From Metaphire vulgaris (taxonomy: Eukaryota > Annelida > Clitellata > Crassiclitellata > Megascolecidae): a stretch of DNA of 64,000 bases. Numbering within the stretch: position 1 is the first letter of the stretch; each line of letters starts with the position of its first letter. The DNA lies in contig JACLAT010000150.1 of the NCBI GenBank assembly GCA_018105865.1, positions 1 through 64,000 on the forward strand. Direction: 5' to 3'. The notes below the pieces were generated by a model that did not search any database, was not told where the DNA came from, and saw only the letters and a program-made list of their open reading frames with translations. Below are positions 10,691 through 21,480 of this stretch, in pieces. A program made the translations under genes and the position numbers.

Positions 10691-12116
10691 TTTCGCTTTT
10701 TACAAACTTCAGCTATATTAGCAAACCGACTTACAGTGTATTGCCAAAAATCGATAGATTACACTGTTTAGAAATAGTTTAAAGCTCAAATACATCAAAC
10801 AAAATAAATACCTATGTGCAGTAGGATGGAGTGAAAAAAACTTTTTTTGGAATTGTTAATTCCAATAGTGATCAAAAGTTGCCTATGATAGCACACAAGT
10901 ACTGCAAGAAATTTGGCAGTCTCACGTTGACGTCTTCTGCCCTCTACCGGACGATTTAAAGACGGATTTAGTGAAAGTATTGGGAAAAACATAAAAATTG
11001 TAATTAAGGAATCCAATACCTAATAAAAGTTGCATAACAACATATAGATAAAAGTGACAAATATGAGCTTGATATGTATACATCTACCCTCTACCGAGTC
11101 AGTTACATTATTAATATGCGAAAGTAAGAATTTTTTATATATCTACCAAGAGTGAACGTGAACACTGAACAACATTAATACTTATTGTAATACTTCAGCT
11201 TAAACTAGGTAAATTGGTGTGGTCTATTCACTGTAGTCACAGATAGCGCTGGGCCAAAGTTATATTCAGAATATTCACATTAGTTTGCATTGGAAATGAA
11301 ATTATTTAGTAACGAAATCACGTACGCTTTGTTGTGAATGCGGACATTGTCTTCCTAGCTTCAAATTTTGCTCGGACTAATCCATCTCTTGCATGTTGTC
11401 CACCAACCGTCAATGTTGACTCTGTAACGGCCTTAACAGAGCTCTCGACTGCTTGAGTATGGCAAGGAAAGCGAGGGAATTCAATTGCTGATTTGTCGGA
11501 ATTGTTAGACAACAACTGTTCCAGTTCGTCATCACTTATGACCTTCGTTAGAGGCGGCTCAGTAATTTCACATGACTGCCAATCAATTAATTCCGTATAA
11601 TCGGATGCATTAAATCGCAGACTAGGAGGTTGAAATATGCGAACTCCTCTCTCTGGCTTATTGCACGATCGAGCCTTCATTATCCGTCTCAGTCCCAATT
11701 CTCGAATTGCTTTTCGCTCATCCATGATCATTGAGAGAAGTAAATTTTCAGGATGAGCATAGAAGGCGTTTCTCTCAATTTCTCGTTTCTCTCGTTTCTC
11801 GTTTCTCTCGACTATCGACTTCAAATCATCAGGCAAATGTCGCGATTTGTTAACGAGCATCCATAGATGCTTTGCACCATCGTTGCAGGACGGCTTGCAC
11901 TTTACTGCAAACCAAACAGGGGCGTAGACCTTCAATACGTAGGCCTACTCTGTGATTGTCGAGAGAGACTTGCTTGGTTCCTTGGTGGCTATGTACAGGC
12001 GTAGTACTCTGTTAGCTAGAGTCAACCAATGAGACATTACGAGTTTTCCCGGACCTTGATTCAACAATGCTTCATCGCATGAACCACTATTGAGAGCTCG
12101 ACACATGTCGTACAAG

Positions 12117-12684
12117 CAGTGATGCGAGGACTTGGACTTGGACTTGAAGCGGACTCGAGTCCAGAAATTGCGGACTTGGACTTGTACTTGGACTTGACGA
12201 TTCCGGACTTAGACTTGGACTTGGATTTGATGGTCAAAGACTTGGACTTGGACTTCCAGAAAGAGGATTTGGTTCTCATGTTAAATTGCTTAACTTATTA
12301 ATATTATTAATATAATATTATAATAAATTTAGTGATCTTATCAATTTGCTGATATAAAGGTTATGTTATAACTTATAAATTTCCTAATTTGAATTATTAT
12401 CATAAACGTCTGGCAAATTTTTATTGTTTTATGTCCGAATGTAGTTTTATTAAAACATCAGAGTGGCAACACTGCATGGAACGAAATTATTGTGGTTGTC
12501 ACTGGTTGATGCTTTGTTTAAAATCGAATGCTCTGACTTGGACTTGGACTCGGACTTCACGGTCACTGACTTGGACTTGCACTTGCACTTGACGGTCTCT
12601 CACTTAGACTTGGACTTGGACTTGAATGTCCTGGACTTGAACTTGGACTTGGACTTCCAGAGAAAGGACTTGATCACAACACTG
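12117..12684. mobile_element. hAT-type MITE made of GACTTG repeats, inserted in the transposase-like gene
   Basis: Exact 8-bp target duplication CGTACAAG (12109-12116 and 12685-12692). The termini are CAGTGATGCGAGGACTTGG and CACAACACTG. The interior consists largely of degenerate GACTTG hexamers in two arrays (about 12126-12262 and 12534-12670) around an AT-rich middle. Removing it restores the local protein alignment from YLYAV to YDMCRAL, so it arrived after the host gene. Confidence 0.92.
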
Positions 12685-13206
12685 CGTACAAGTATCTCTG
12701 ATCTGTGCTGAGATCCTGCAAAACAGAGTCAGGTAGCACTTGTAAATCGCATTCAATTTCCTTGAACTACACCATTGGCATATTCGCACATCGTTGAAGT
12801 TGTTGTCCAAGTGGGCCTGAAAAACTGCGTGGTCCTGTAGTACTGCCGTCAAGATGCTCGAGCAGGTGACGTAGTGGCAGCTCGTTGCCATGCAATAGGC
12901 ATATGAACCAGTGTAGTGGACGCTTCAGATGTACTTCTAACAATCGGATGATACCACCCTTATGTCCTGTGTTAACTGCCGTTCCATCGCAACCTATGGC
13001 TGCCAACGATTGGATGCTTATCTTTCTTTCTTCTAAGAAATCTGATATGCCCTCCCGTATACACGCAGCATTGCCACGCACTGGAGCAATATGTCCCAGA
13101 TAGTTTGAGTTGGGTTCTTCAATCAGCACTATGTGCTCTTCAAAAACAGTCCTGCGATGCAGCTTACCTCCAACCTCTTTCTGCATTAAGGTCTTGTCTT
13201 TTCTGC

Positions 13207-13242
13207 CATCAAGGTACAAACCACGAAGTTTGTACCTTGATG
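13207..13242. repeat. perfect 15-bp hairpin
   Basis: CATCAAGGTACAAAC, loop CACGAA, GTTTGTACCTTGATG, inside the transposase-like pseudogene at the segment coding YKLRGLYLDG. It may be chance or a small templated duplication. Confidence 0.85.
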
Positions 13243-14117
13243 TTCGTGGTTCTGCTTGCAGACTCCGCGATCAGATCTTCACGCGGCCGTTTTCTTTCTC
13301 TTCAAAGTTTTGATCGGTCAATACTCAATAACTTCAGATTTATCGCCAGGCGTTACCATTCCAAAGTCTGTAAGTATGCTTGATGCAGCTCTATCAGATA
13401 TTCCATATCTTTCTGTAGCTTGAAACTGCAAATATTGGACAGTCCGGCGCTTTTCTCCGACTACTTTCAGCCATAATAATTCCGCATTTACTGATAAAAA
13501 CAATAATTAGCAGGGAATCGTCTTCAACTAGGCCACTGTAGTCGTGCGCGACGTATATTTGCAAAATCGTGGCTAATGCACAGTAATAAATATAGACTTA
13601 TGTAATGTTAATATGAAATGTTGCAACCAAAAATGGCTTAAAATTTCAAAAAATCAATATGGCGTCTTTAAATCGTCCGATAGAGGGCAGAAGACGTCAA
13701 CATGTGACTGCCAAATTTCTTGCAGTACTTGTGCGCTATCAGAGGCAACTTTTGATCACTATTGGAATCAAAAATTCCAAAAAAAGTTTTTTTCACTCCA
13801 CCCTAATGTGCAGTACAATCATAACTTAACTGAAGCTCGTAGAGTGCACAATAATATAACTTACGGAACAAATTTGCGACACTACAACTGTCGACATAAT
13901 CAAAAAAACATAATATACCAATGATGTCACAAAAGCTCTGGTTGGTGGCAGAAGATATTAAGTCTCAGAGGTCATATTTTGCATATAAGTTATATAGTGC
14001 CATACACAACTTTTGATAACTAGTGCTTTTGCGAATTAAAGAAAATAGTTTTCCACTCCACCCTATTGAAAATCAGTTACAACAATATTGTTTTATTTTA
14101 TATTTATAACATCATAC

Positions 14118-14249
14118 TCCGTTTATTGTGCAGGGCGTTCCATTAGGTTTGTACGTGTCCACTGGACACGTAGAGACAACGCCATTACAGTGTTCAGGCA
14201 AATCACAGTCACTTGAGCTGCTGCGACAAAGACTCCCAAATGCCAGGAT
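14118..14249 (-). CDS. ADAM-family gene, exon for C-terminal half of disintegrin domain
   Basis: A 132-bp exon (44 codons, phase 0 at both ends) with acceptor GTTTTCTCAG and donor AACGGA|GTATGA. It encodes ILAFGSLCR, then SSSSDCDLPEHCNG, STCPVDTYKPNGTPC and TING. This is the conserved disintegrin end 'CR...(E/D)CDLPExCNG...CPxDxxxxNGxPC'. The integrin-loop tripeptide area reads SSSDCD, so there is no RGD. It follows the 15623-15718 exon and joins the 5280-5464 exon in frame. Confidence 0.93.
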
Positions 14250-14294
14250 CTGAGAAAACGACAAACGGACAATTGATATTTGAAGCTTGATCAA

Positions 14295-15000
14295 ATTAAA
14301 ACCATAACTATGACAATCAATACGGATGGAGCTTAAAACGATTAGACGTTGTCTTAATTATTTATTATGTAAAGAAGTTCATCCGTAGCTTCGCGTCCGT
14401 AGGAGCAGGCGCTGATCCCCGGGTTCTTCGCCATCAGCCAATAGGTGACTGGGCCATTCATCGGCGGACGGTGGCCAGTCATTCCGCCGAACCTATGGTT
14501 ACCTTTGCAACGTTGTCATTGCTACTCATTTTACCACTGCAATTGAGTGAATGTTGAGTCAACCCCAGAGCTCCTGCCAATCTCCAACTCGCTTCGGTCG
14601 GCTCTACAGTCCAAGTGTGTGTGTGTTGTAGGTTTATCTATAGACGCATCTGTCAGAAGACGATGGGTGTCTACAGACCAATGATGTTACCACTCTTCTA
14701 TCTTCCCACCCTGTGCCTGAGTTTTAACAGAGAAGTCTAAAAACTGTAGCTTTTAATCGAAAGTGTTAAAACAACGACAGTTAAATTTCTGCCTTTGAAA
14801 GCTGCATAATGATTAATTCATCTTGCGATTGACACTTTCTTTGTGAGCAGTTACATTTTAAAATCATACTTGATAATAATAGAGTTTCAAGAAAATATCT
14901 AAAATAACTTCCAACAGTCGGAAAACTTTCCTTCGCTGAATGACAGTGAAGCCAGTTGAGCGATAAGGCTAGCGAACAGCGACGAACACGATTTAATTAC
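14295..15000. other. intronic sequence, unassigned
   Basis: A moderately GC-rich block at 14380-14640 (CATCAGCCAATAGGTGACTG, a TGTGTGTGTG run) followed by AT-rich sequence. I see no coding or terminal-repeat signal. A decayed SINE is possible but not supported. Confidence 0.4.
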
Positions 15001-15009
15001 GTTGGTCGG

Positions 15010-15450
15010 GATGATATCAGCTGGTGACGATTTCACCGGCATGGCGTTGATAGCCGTAGGACCTCAATGGGTGTCTGTGCAGTAAATTGTCGAGCCTCGG
15101 ATCGGAGTGTCGCATATCAGACTGCAATGGGTCAGCAGCTGTGCCGTTGAGGCATTGCATAATGCCTTGCTGTATTCTCCCGATCTTGTTGTTGAAGAAC
15201 TGTGAAAAGCCATTTGACAGCCGAGCGCAATCCTCTGGTGACAGAACTTCACGATCTTCTATGATGCGAAGTCACGCATGTCACGCATTGCAGCTCAGCA
15301 GTCTCGGGAGTCGTTCGATGTTTGAAGTCTGTCATTGCAGTATTGACCTTTTGCCTTGATGATTTCTCTCTTTGCAGTGTTCATGCTTTCCTGTATCCTA
15401 TATAATCTTACGCTGTGCCAGTAGTCTTCCAGCATCATGATGATGACGAC
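15010..15450 (-). mobile_element. LINE fragment, linker between endonuclease and reverse transcriptase
   Basis: On the minus strand, in broken frames: VRLYRIQESMNTAKREIIKA, then VLSPEDCARLSNGFSQFF, NNKIGRIQQGIMQCLNG. This resembles the region ahead of the reverse transcriptase in L2/CR1-like LINEs ('LAExFxxFFxxKIxxIR'). No RT motif is included. It lies in the intron between two ADAM exons. Confidence 0.6.
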
Positions 15451-15622
15451 GACGATGATAACGATAATGATAAAGAGGAGGAATATCTTAACACGTAGAA
15501 ATATATTTAAGCGAGCCAATCTTTTCCCATGGCTCTACATAAACTCTGACGCAAAGCGTTATCCTTAACTAGATGTTATGTTTTCTTTCATTTCAAAACT
15601 GACTTCAACTACTTTAGCCTAC

Positions 15623-15718
15623 CTGGCCATTTAATGTGTCACAACATCTTCCCGATGCGCAGGATGCTGAGCCTATGAGCTGACATGTGTCTGGATCGCA
15701 CAGCGAAGGATTGCAATC
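15623..15718 (-). CDS. ADAM-family gene, exon for middle of disintegrin domain
   Basis: A 96-bp exon (32 codons, phase 0 at both ends) with acceptor ATAAATCAG and donor GGCCAG|GTAGGC. It encodes DCNPSLCDPDTCQL, GSASCASGRCCDTLNGQ. The pattern C....C...C.L...A.CA.G.CC is diagnostic of disintegrin domains. It joins in frame to the upstream exon ending EEQCDCPEATYP and the downstream exon starting ILAFGSLCR. The 'dCC' expected near its start is reduced to a single cysteine. Confidence 0.93.
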
Positions 15719-15869
15719 CTGATTTATATAAAAATAGATATAAAGTTAAAAGACTACTGAGATTACATTTTTAAATATTGAACTATAAACCTTCACTGCA
15801 GTACCCGTATACTTGTTGTCACTCAACCATATGGATAGTCAAATTATTCATTGTTCAATCTGCAAATCA

Positions 15870-15892
15870 TTTATTATTATTATTATTATTAT

Positions 15893-15952
<60 letters not shown>

Positions 15953-15967
15953 CAGCAGCAGCAGCAG
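15870..15967. repeat. ATT/AGT/AGC microsatellite, distal part of LINE tail
   Basis: Runs of ATT, then AGT, then AGC up to the MITE at 15968. With 16456-16735 it forms one tract that was split by the MITE. Confidence 0.95.
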
Positions 15968-16455
15968 CAGGCTTGTCCATGGGACGGGACGTCCCATGGG
16001 AATCCCATGGAATTCGTTCCATGGGATGGGATGGGATGGTACAGCACTGTTCCGACCCATCCCATGGGACTCATGGGACAGAGCGACTCCTAAATTTTAT
16101 TTTTTACCTTTTTGAAGCTTTTTGCTCTTCTTTTTTCTTCATATATTCATAATATTTGCATCTATATTTTGTGGTGGGACATAAAAGTTAATAGAATCAA
16201 TAAATTCTGTCGCTTTATATGTCTCTTTGTACATGTAGTTCTGTTTAGTAGACGTTAGACCTAAACTTTCATAAATTTCATAATTCTTAATTTCATTATT
16301 ACTTTCTTATTATTTCTTTATTACACATGATTAATATGAAATATTAATATTATAATGGGAATCCCATGGGATGATGGGATGGGATGGGACATACATAAAT
16401 TGCCATGGGATGGGATGGGAATGGGACAGATATATCTGTCCCATGGACAAGCCTG
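15968..16455. mobile_element. hAT-type MITE, CAGGCTTGTCCATGGGAC termini
   Basis: Perfect 18-bp inverted termini CAGGCTTGTCCATGGGAC. Subterminal CCCATGGGA / GGGATGGGAT repeats sit inside both ends, around an AT-rich core. Flanks AGCAGCAG / AGTAGTAG fit an 8-bp duplication in a trinucleotide tract that has since drifted. Confidence 0.88.
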
Positions 16456-16735
<280 letters not shown>

Positions 16736-17363
16736 GGCAATTTCTTAAGCGCAGTAAACATGGCAATCGAGCCAAAGTCAAGAGTGTTTTACAAAAATGA
16801 GCTGTTAAACAAATGCGTCTTCAACTGTTTCCAGAACCGATCAGGGAGTGTCTCAATTGGCACTGTCTTCAGGGGTGAATTAGACAGAGCAGGATTCCCG
16901 CACCGTAAGGATCTGTCTCTGAGACCCGCTGTCCTGAGAGGTGGAGGGACAACCAGTTGATTGCTGTGTCCCGATCGAAGTTGAGAATGACGTACGATCG
17001 CCGTGGTTCTCACGATCAGCTCGGAGAGGTATGTCGGGCAATGAGGGTCGTTTAGGGATCCTTGACCAATGCAATCGGTCCCTCAGGATTGGAGTGATGT
17101 GTGCTCTCCATCTGGAACGAAAGATAAGGCGGGCTGCAACGTACAAAACCGCCTGTAGTCGACTGAGTTGACTCAGTGGGACGCCGTATAGCACACTGTT
17201 ACAGTGCAACCTACGCAAGTGCCCGGACGAGGCCCGTCGCAGCCGAGGTGGGCAGATAGCGACGAACTGTCTAATGCACTCTAATCCGACGCAAGTAGTA
17301 GTAGCTTGATCGGATGATGTTATTCAGATGTCCACCGAACGTGAATGACTCGTCAAGGAGTAC

Positions 17364-18302
17364 TATGGCGAACTGGGTGCTCGAGGTCACTAGACCTCCT
17401 AAACTCAAGATGGCTCTGCCCGGTCTGATACACGGGGTAAGACTCAACTCTAAGGCCGTTCGTCTTGCTTTTTGGCTAAGAATACTAGGCTCTCATACTG
17501 CGCACTCTATCTTCGCCCGATTCCTTGCGCACCGCACCTTCCTATGGCTCGATATTCTACGCACCGCTCTTATCTCGCAGCGCCAATATATCTCCATGCA
17601 CCGCACTTAGCTCTCAGTGCACCGCACCTCTCTCTTTGTTCTCAGTGCACCTGACTCTTCGCACCGCACATGTATCTATCTCAGTTCTCAGCGCACCTGA
17701 CTTCGCACCGCATGCACCTGTCTCTCAAGTACCGCACTGCTCGCACCGCACCTAGATCTGCTCGCACCGCACCGCCTTCTCAAGTACCGCACCTCTCTCA
17801 AGCACCGTACCACACCTATATCTCAAGCACCGCACCTCTCGCACCGCACTTAGGGTGCTCCGACCTCAGGTGCTCCGACCTCAGGGTGCCTTCCTAGTCT
17901 CCGGGTGCCTTTCTAATCTAAGGTGCCTTCCTTATCCGGGTGCCTTTCTTATCCGGGTGCCTTCCACCTAAGGTGCTCTCCTTAAGTGATCCGGGTGCCC
18001 TATCCATATCAAGATACCATCCGCACCTTTCCTTCCACACACACGCTGCCTTCAGCTATTAGGCCGCGATCCATTGCAAGGAGCGCTATTTAAAGAATTT
18101 CTGCCGGCCTAAGGAAGGTGTGCTAAACTTAACTCGATTTTGTTCTTCTCTCTTGACGTCAGGCGCCATCTACTGAATGCCTACCCTTAGCCTTCCTACA
18201 CTATACGGGCAATTCTTATTAATGCATTATGTCTATTGGGCCTCAGGCAAAGTTATTATTGATTGCTAATTATTTCTATCCCTATTTCCTGAATTCGCCA
18301 CA
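17364..18302 (+). mobile_element. solo LTR (939 bp), same family as 8622-9552
   Basis: 4-bp target duplication GTAC (17360-17363 and 18303-18306). The ends are TATGGCGAA and TTCGCCACA. It shares CCTCCTAAACTC, AAGATGGCTC and TTTTTGGCTAAGA with the first LTR, and has its own GCACCGCACCTCTC minisatellite (about 17590-17850). A TATA-like GCTATTTAAAG lies near 18086. It interrupts the LINE at 16736-19430. Confidence 0.85.
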
Positions 18303-18526
18303 GTACAACCAGCAGACGCAACCGTCTACTAGGTGCTAAGACGACTCCCTCCACAATGAAGTTGGAGCGATCAATGAGGTGACGTTTCCATGGAGTGGCC
18401 AGCCAGAGGAATTCGGTTTTTGCCGAGTTCAACGATCGTCAATTTTGGTCGGTCCCTATCCTAACTGCTGCAATGCAGGCATCAGCTCGTGTATGAAGGA
18501 CTTCGGCTTCCGACGGTTGACATGAT

Positions 18527-19104
18527 CAGGGCCTCCGAGAGGGGGACAGGGGGACAAATGCACAAGAGCCCGGCGGTCTGGAGGGGGCCCGGGCCGATGA
18601 TGAATATTCATAATTAACAATAATACCAATAATAACACTAAAGAAAGGGGGCCCGGCGAGTAAAAGGGGGCCCGGACCTGAGGACATCAAAAGCATCAAA
18701 ATGAACAGTGTGAACAGGGGCGTCATTTGGGAAGGGGCAGGCGGGCCCCCCAAGTAAAATGAAGAAATAATATATTAAGCAAATAAATAAATGTGAAATG
18801 TGCAAGAAATCACCAAAATTGTCCAAAATTTGCCCAAAAATGTCAAAAAATTTCAAATTTGCCAAAATTGGTCCATAAATTGCCAAAAATTTGCCTATAA
18901 TTGCCCATAATTTGCCAATATTTGGCCAAAAAATTATCTCGCCCCCAAGAAAAGTGTGGAATGACGCTTCTGAGTGTGAAAAAGAGCGACAAGAAAAAAG
19001 GTCATCACTAGTTTTAAAAAAGGGTCGTCAGCAATTTTTTTTAATATTTTCGGTGCCCGCCGGCCATTCTGCACAGGGGCCCGGAATTTCTCTCTGCGGG
19101 CCTG
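18527..19104. mobile_element. hAT-type MITE, CAGGGCC..GAGAG termini, in LINE
   Basis: Exact 8-bp target duplication GACATGAT (18519-18526, 19105-19112). The ends are CAGGGCCTCCGAGAGGG and the inverse of CAGGCCCGCAGAGAG. It holds repeated GGGGGCCCGG motifs and, nested in it, the MITE 18715-18972. It splits the LINE just after its YADD motif. A relative is at 24491-25304. Confidence 0.92.
18715..18972. mobile_element. hAT-type MITE nested in another MITE
   Basis: Exact 8-bp target duplication AGTGTGAA (18707-18714, 18973-18980). The ends are CAGGGGCGTCATTT and AATGACGCTTCTG, and the interior repeats TTTGCCAAAAATTGCC-like units. A 133-bp relative is at 36613-36745. Confidence 0.9.
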
Positions 19105-19431
19105 GACATGATGAGTATGCCTGCACGTCATCTGCATAGGGATGCATGGCGAATCCTTGTTTTTTTATAATACGGCCCATGTCGGCGGCGTAGATGATAA
19201 ATAGTAGTGGTCCCAGGACTGTTCCCTGAGAAACGGCGAATTGCACCCGGTTGGGGGTCGACATGCGACCCATCTAGCTGACCGACTGCGAAGTGCTCAT
19301 AAGGTAGTTGCCCCCTAAGTATGTAAGACCGCTCGAGTCGTTCATGAAGTATTCCGTGGTCGACCGTGTCAAAGGCGTCCGAGAGGTCGAGAAGACAGAT
19401 AAGTGCCAATCGACCACTGCGCCGCCGATTC

Positions 19432-20560
19432 AGTCTATCTATCTATACATGACGATTTATAGAGCGCCGCAGTCATGACAAAGGCCAAAAACAAAAGCGC
19501 TTTACAGTCAACTAGCTAAATTGTACGAGGTCTTAAATAAGTGCGTCATAAGCTTGCATGCAAAAGTCCCAGCCGAGGTGGCCTTGATCACATCGTCCGG
19601 AAGCGTATTCCACAGGAGGAGGTTCCCGTGCGACACGGATCTTTCTTCGAGCACTGTCCTCAACGGAGGAGGGACATGAAGTAGGGACCGACTGCTGGAT
19701 CGAAGCTGCAGGAGTCGGTGTGTCTGATCCCGTCTTCGCACCAGAGTCGACAAGTACTCCGGGCAGGGCTCAGAATGTCAGCCAGCAGCGTCTGTATATG
19801 ATTCGCTCGGGCACCTTGAGCCAGTGTAGTTTATCCCTTAATAATGGAGTAACGTGGTCATGCCACCTGGCGCCAAAGATCAAACGAGCCGTTGCATTCA
19901 AGACTGATTGCAGCCGACTCAGCTGGTACGCCGGAAGACCTAGGAGGATACTGTTTGAGTAATCCAGTCGCGATAGGATGAAGGAGCGCACTAGATGGAC
20001 AGCAGCCCCGTCGAAATGTAACGGCGGATCTCGCGGATGTGCCTCAGTTGGAGATAGCACACCCGGATCACGTCGTTGAGGTGCCCAGCGAAGGACAGCG
20101 AAGAGTCCAGCAGGACCCAAAGGAGGCGTGCTTCTGTCACCGGAACCACGGCCGCGTCACCGATCAGGAACGGATTTCGACTGATCAAGTGACTCCTCTG
20201 GGTGATGAGCGAGAGTAGCTCCGTCTTGCCCGAATTGAGAGCATGGTGGTTAGTCGCAATCCAGTTCATAATCGCTAGAATGCAGTCATGAACGCGCAGC
20301 CGCAGGTCAGGCCGAGGGAATCGACAATTCTTCCAACGTCCGCAACGTAGAGGACGAACAGGAGCGGGCCAAGAACCGAACCTTGGGGAACACCGTATCG
20401 AACGGGGCGCGAACTGCATCTGGAGCCTTTCCAGTTGACGACCTGTGATATCTCTGTGCGGTAGTCGGAGATCCAGGACAGCGCTCGCCCATTGATCCCG
20501 TAGGATAATTAATTCGAGCCGACGCACAAGGTCATTAACAATCAGCAGAACTGCCGTTTC
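19432..20560 (-). mobile_element. CR1/L2-like LINE, 5'-truncated
   Basis: On the minus strand, in three frames: [31 protein letters not shown] residues, NSGKTELLSLITQRSHL, LLDSSLSFAGHLNDVIRV, ILSRLDYSNSILLGLPAYQL, SRLQSVLNATARLIFGARWH and LFKTSYNLAS. The catalytic YADD region is deleted or mutated. The 3' end carries TTGACTGTAAAGCGCTTTTG and a TAGATAGATAG tail, abutting the LINE at 16736-19430. Confidence 0.85.
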
Positions 20561-20920
20561 TATTGAAAGTCATCTGCGATAGATGGATTGGTTCTTTGGC
20601 AAAAGACCATTAGACCGATTATTTAAATCATTTAAATGATTTGTCAGGGGCGTTTCCTGAACTTTTATTTAAATTGTTGTTTTGGGCTGTGAATATGAAA
20701 TTGGGCTTAAACTTAAATCTATATTGGGCGTCTGATGCTTAGATTATAAAGGTAATTTAATTTCAAGGTGATAGAGTTGAAGTAATGGCGTTGTTCAGTA
20801 CGGTCGCATTGCTCCATTTTACAATGTCTGCAGTTGCTGGCATGATTGTGTTACGTGATTTTGGCTTTGATATTGGTATGTCCACAGAGTTATTAGAGAC
20901 ATTGTTTAAGGTAAATTAAA
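20561..20920. other. intronic sequence, nothing recognised
   Basis: AT-rich, with a small palindrome TTTAAATCATTTAAATGATTT near 20620. No gene or element end could be supported. Confidence 0.4.
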
Positions 20921-21480
20921 GTAAGTAAAGTAAAATCTCGTGGATTTCTATAGGGTCTTGGAAAGCAGCACAACAGTAGCTGCTTATTCTTAGGCGCTCA
21001 GCCTCTCTTAAAATAGCTATGGGAAAGGTATATTATCAGCCAGGCAATAGTCAACGTCCAAAGGGCAGTGAGGCTAGGTTGTTACAGCTATGGAAGATAT
21101 GATTTTAGAAAAAGGAATGATTTAAGCTTAGACCTGAAGACTTGAGGAGATAATGCAGGAATTAATTAAAGGAAAAGAGGATTCAGATTTTATTGTTTAG
21201 TTGTTGTTTAAGGTTTAGTATTAAGGTAATACGACTTGTGTTTGAGCACTGGCACAACCAACCCAACTCCCTCCCAAGCTCCCACTATGGGTCCCAAAGG
21301 GGCAGATCCGAGAAATTGATAGTGGCAATACTGCAGTTATTTTATCATATTTAATTTTAGTGAATTTTCGTGCATAATAATGATTAGTATATTTGTTGCT
21401 ATTATTATTATTGTTTCGGTAGCATTTGTGGAAGGTTAGACTGATAATATTTTTTTATATTAAACTATCACACCCTTTTA
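20921..21480 (-). mobile_element. LINE 3' untranslated fragment
   Basis: Read on the minus strand, its end (GCAGCTACTGTTGTGCTG .. ACGAGATTTTACTTTACTTAC) matches the 3' end of the LINE at 40150-40230. No coding motif remains, and the upper boundary is uncertain. Confidence 0.6.

Larger units (their letters stand above)
11318..13503 (-). pseudogene. transposase-like gene of an uncharacterised invertebrate family
   Basis: Read on the minus strand in pieces. 13503-13318 gives a helical N-terminal part (AELLWLKVVGEKRRTVQYLQ). 13260-12767 gives LRGLYLDGRKDKTLMQKE, AIGCDGTAVNTGHKGGIIR, LHWFICLLHGNELPLRHL and DGSTTGPRSFSGPLG. 12780-12693 gives VLPDSVLQDLSTDQRYLYAV. It resumes at 12116 with YDMCRALNSG, PGKLVMSHWLTLANRVLRLY and ATKEPSKSLSTITE, then 11935-11318 with KVYAPVWFAVKCKPSCNDGA, RELGLRRIMKAR and FPCHTQAVESSVKAVTE. 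I have seen this family repeatedly in invertebrate genomes without an assigned function. The spacing D (CDGTAVNTG), H (LLHGNEL) and a W in a 'RW'-like block recalls hAT transposases, but that is inference. Frameshifts and a MITE insertion (12117-12684) disable it. Confidence 0.75.
10822..13805 (-). mobile_element. inner TIR transposon with 8-bp TSD and transposase-like gene
   Basis: Exact 8-bp direct repeats ATGTGCAG flank it (10814-10821 and 13806-13813). The inverted arms are about 142 bp: TAGGATGGAGTGAAAAAAAC at the left, and the inverse of TAGGGTGGAGTGAAAAAAAC at the right. They share TGATCAAAAGTTGCCT and AAGAAATTTGGCAGTC. One gene on the minus strand (13503-11318) fills the interior. The 8-bp duplication and the order of conserved residues suggest a divergent member of the hAT superfamily. 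It was inserted into an older element of the same family. Confidence 0.85.
9953..14065. mobile_element. outer TIR transposon, probably non-autonomous, split by a related element
   Basis: Inverted arms of about 150 bp at 9953-10112 and 13921-14065. Shared blocks include AGTTATCAAAAGTTGTGTAT, TATATGCAAAATATGAC and GACTTAATATCTTCTGCCAC. Outer ends resemble TAGGGTGGAGTGG, and the flanks TTGGAAAA / TTGAAAAT agree at 6 of 8 positions. The inner element (10822-13805) has related termini (TAGGATGGAGTG). Outside the inner element, the outer one holds a lysine-rich open frame at 10243-10425 of unknown meaning and a foldback at 10430-10690. Confidence 0.75.
16736..19430 (-). mobile_element. CR1/L2-like LINE, RT to 3' end, with three later insertions
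   Basis: Minus-strand reading: ALICLLDLSDAFDTVDHGIL, QGTVLGPLLFIIYAADMGRI, MHPYADDVQAYSSC, then (after the MITE 18527-19104) HVNRRKPKSFIHELMPALQQ, then VVLAPS..LLGVLLDESFTFGGHLNNIIR around the solo LTR 17364-18302. It ends with LSQLSRLQAVLYVAARLIF, HITPILRDRLHW and LKTHLFNSSFL. Catalytic motifs AFDTVD and YADD are visible. Frameshifts abound. The tail is the trinucleotide tract at 15870-16735. Confidence 0.88.

Noticed and set aside
14380..14640. tRNA gene or SINE
   Set aside because: No convincing box A/box B pair at the proper spacing.
15778..16152. Frames encoding poly-Val, poly-Ser, poly-Leu or poly-Ala around 15.8-16.8 kb
   Set aside because: Translations of AGT/CAG trinucleotide tracts, not genes.
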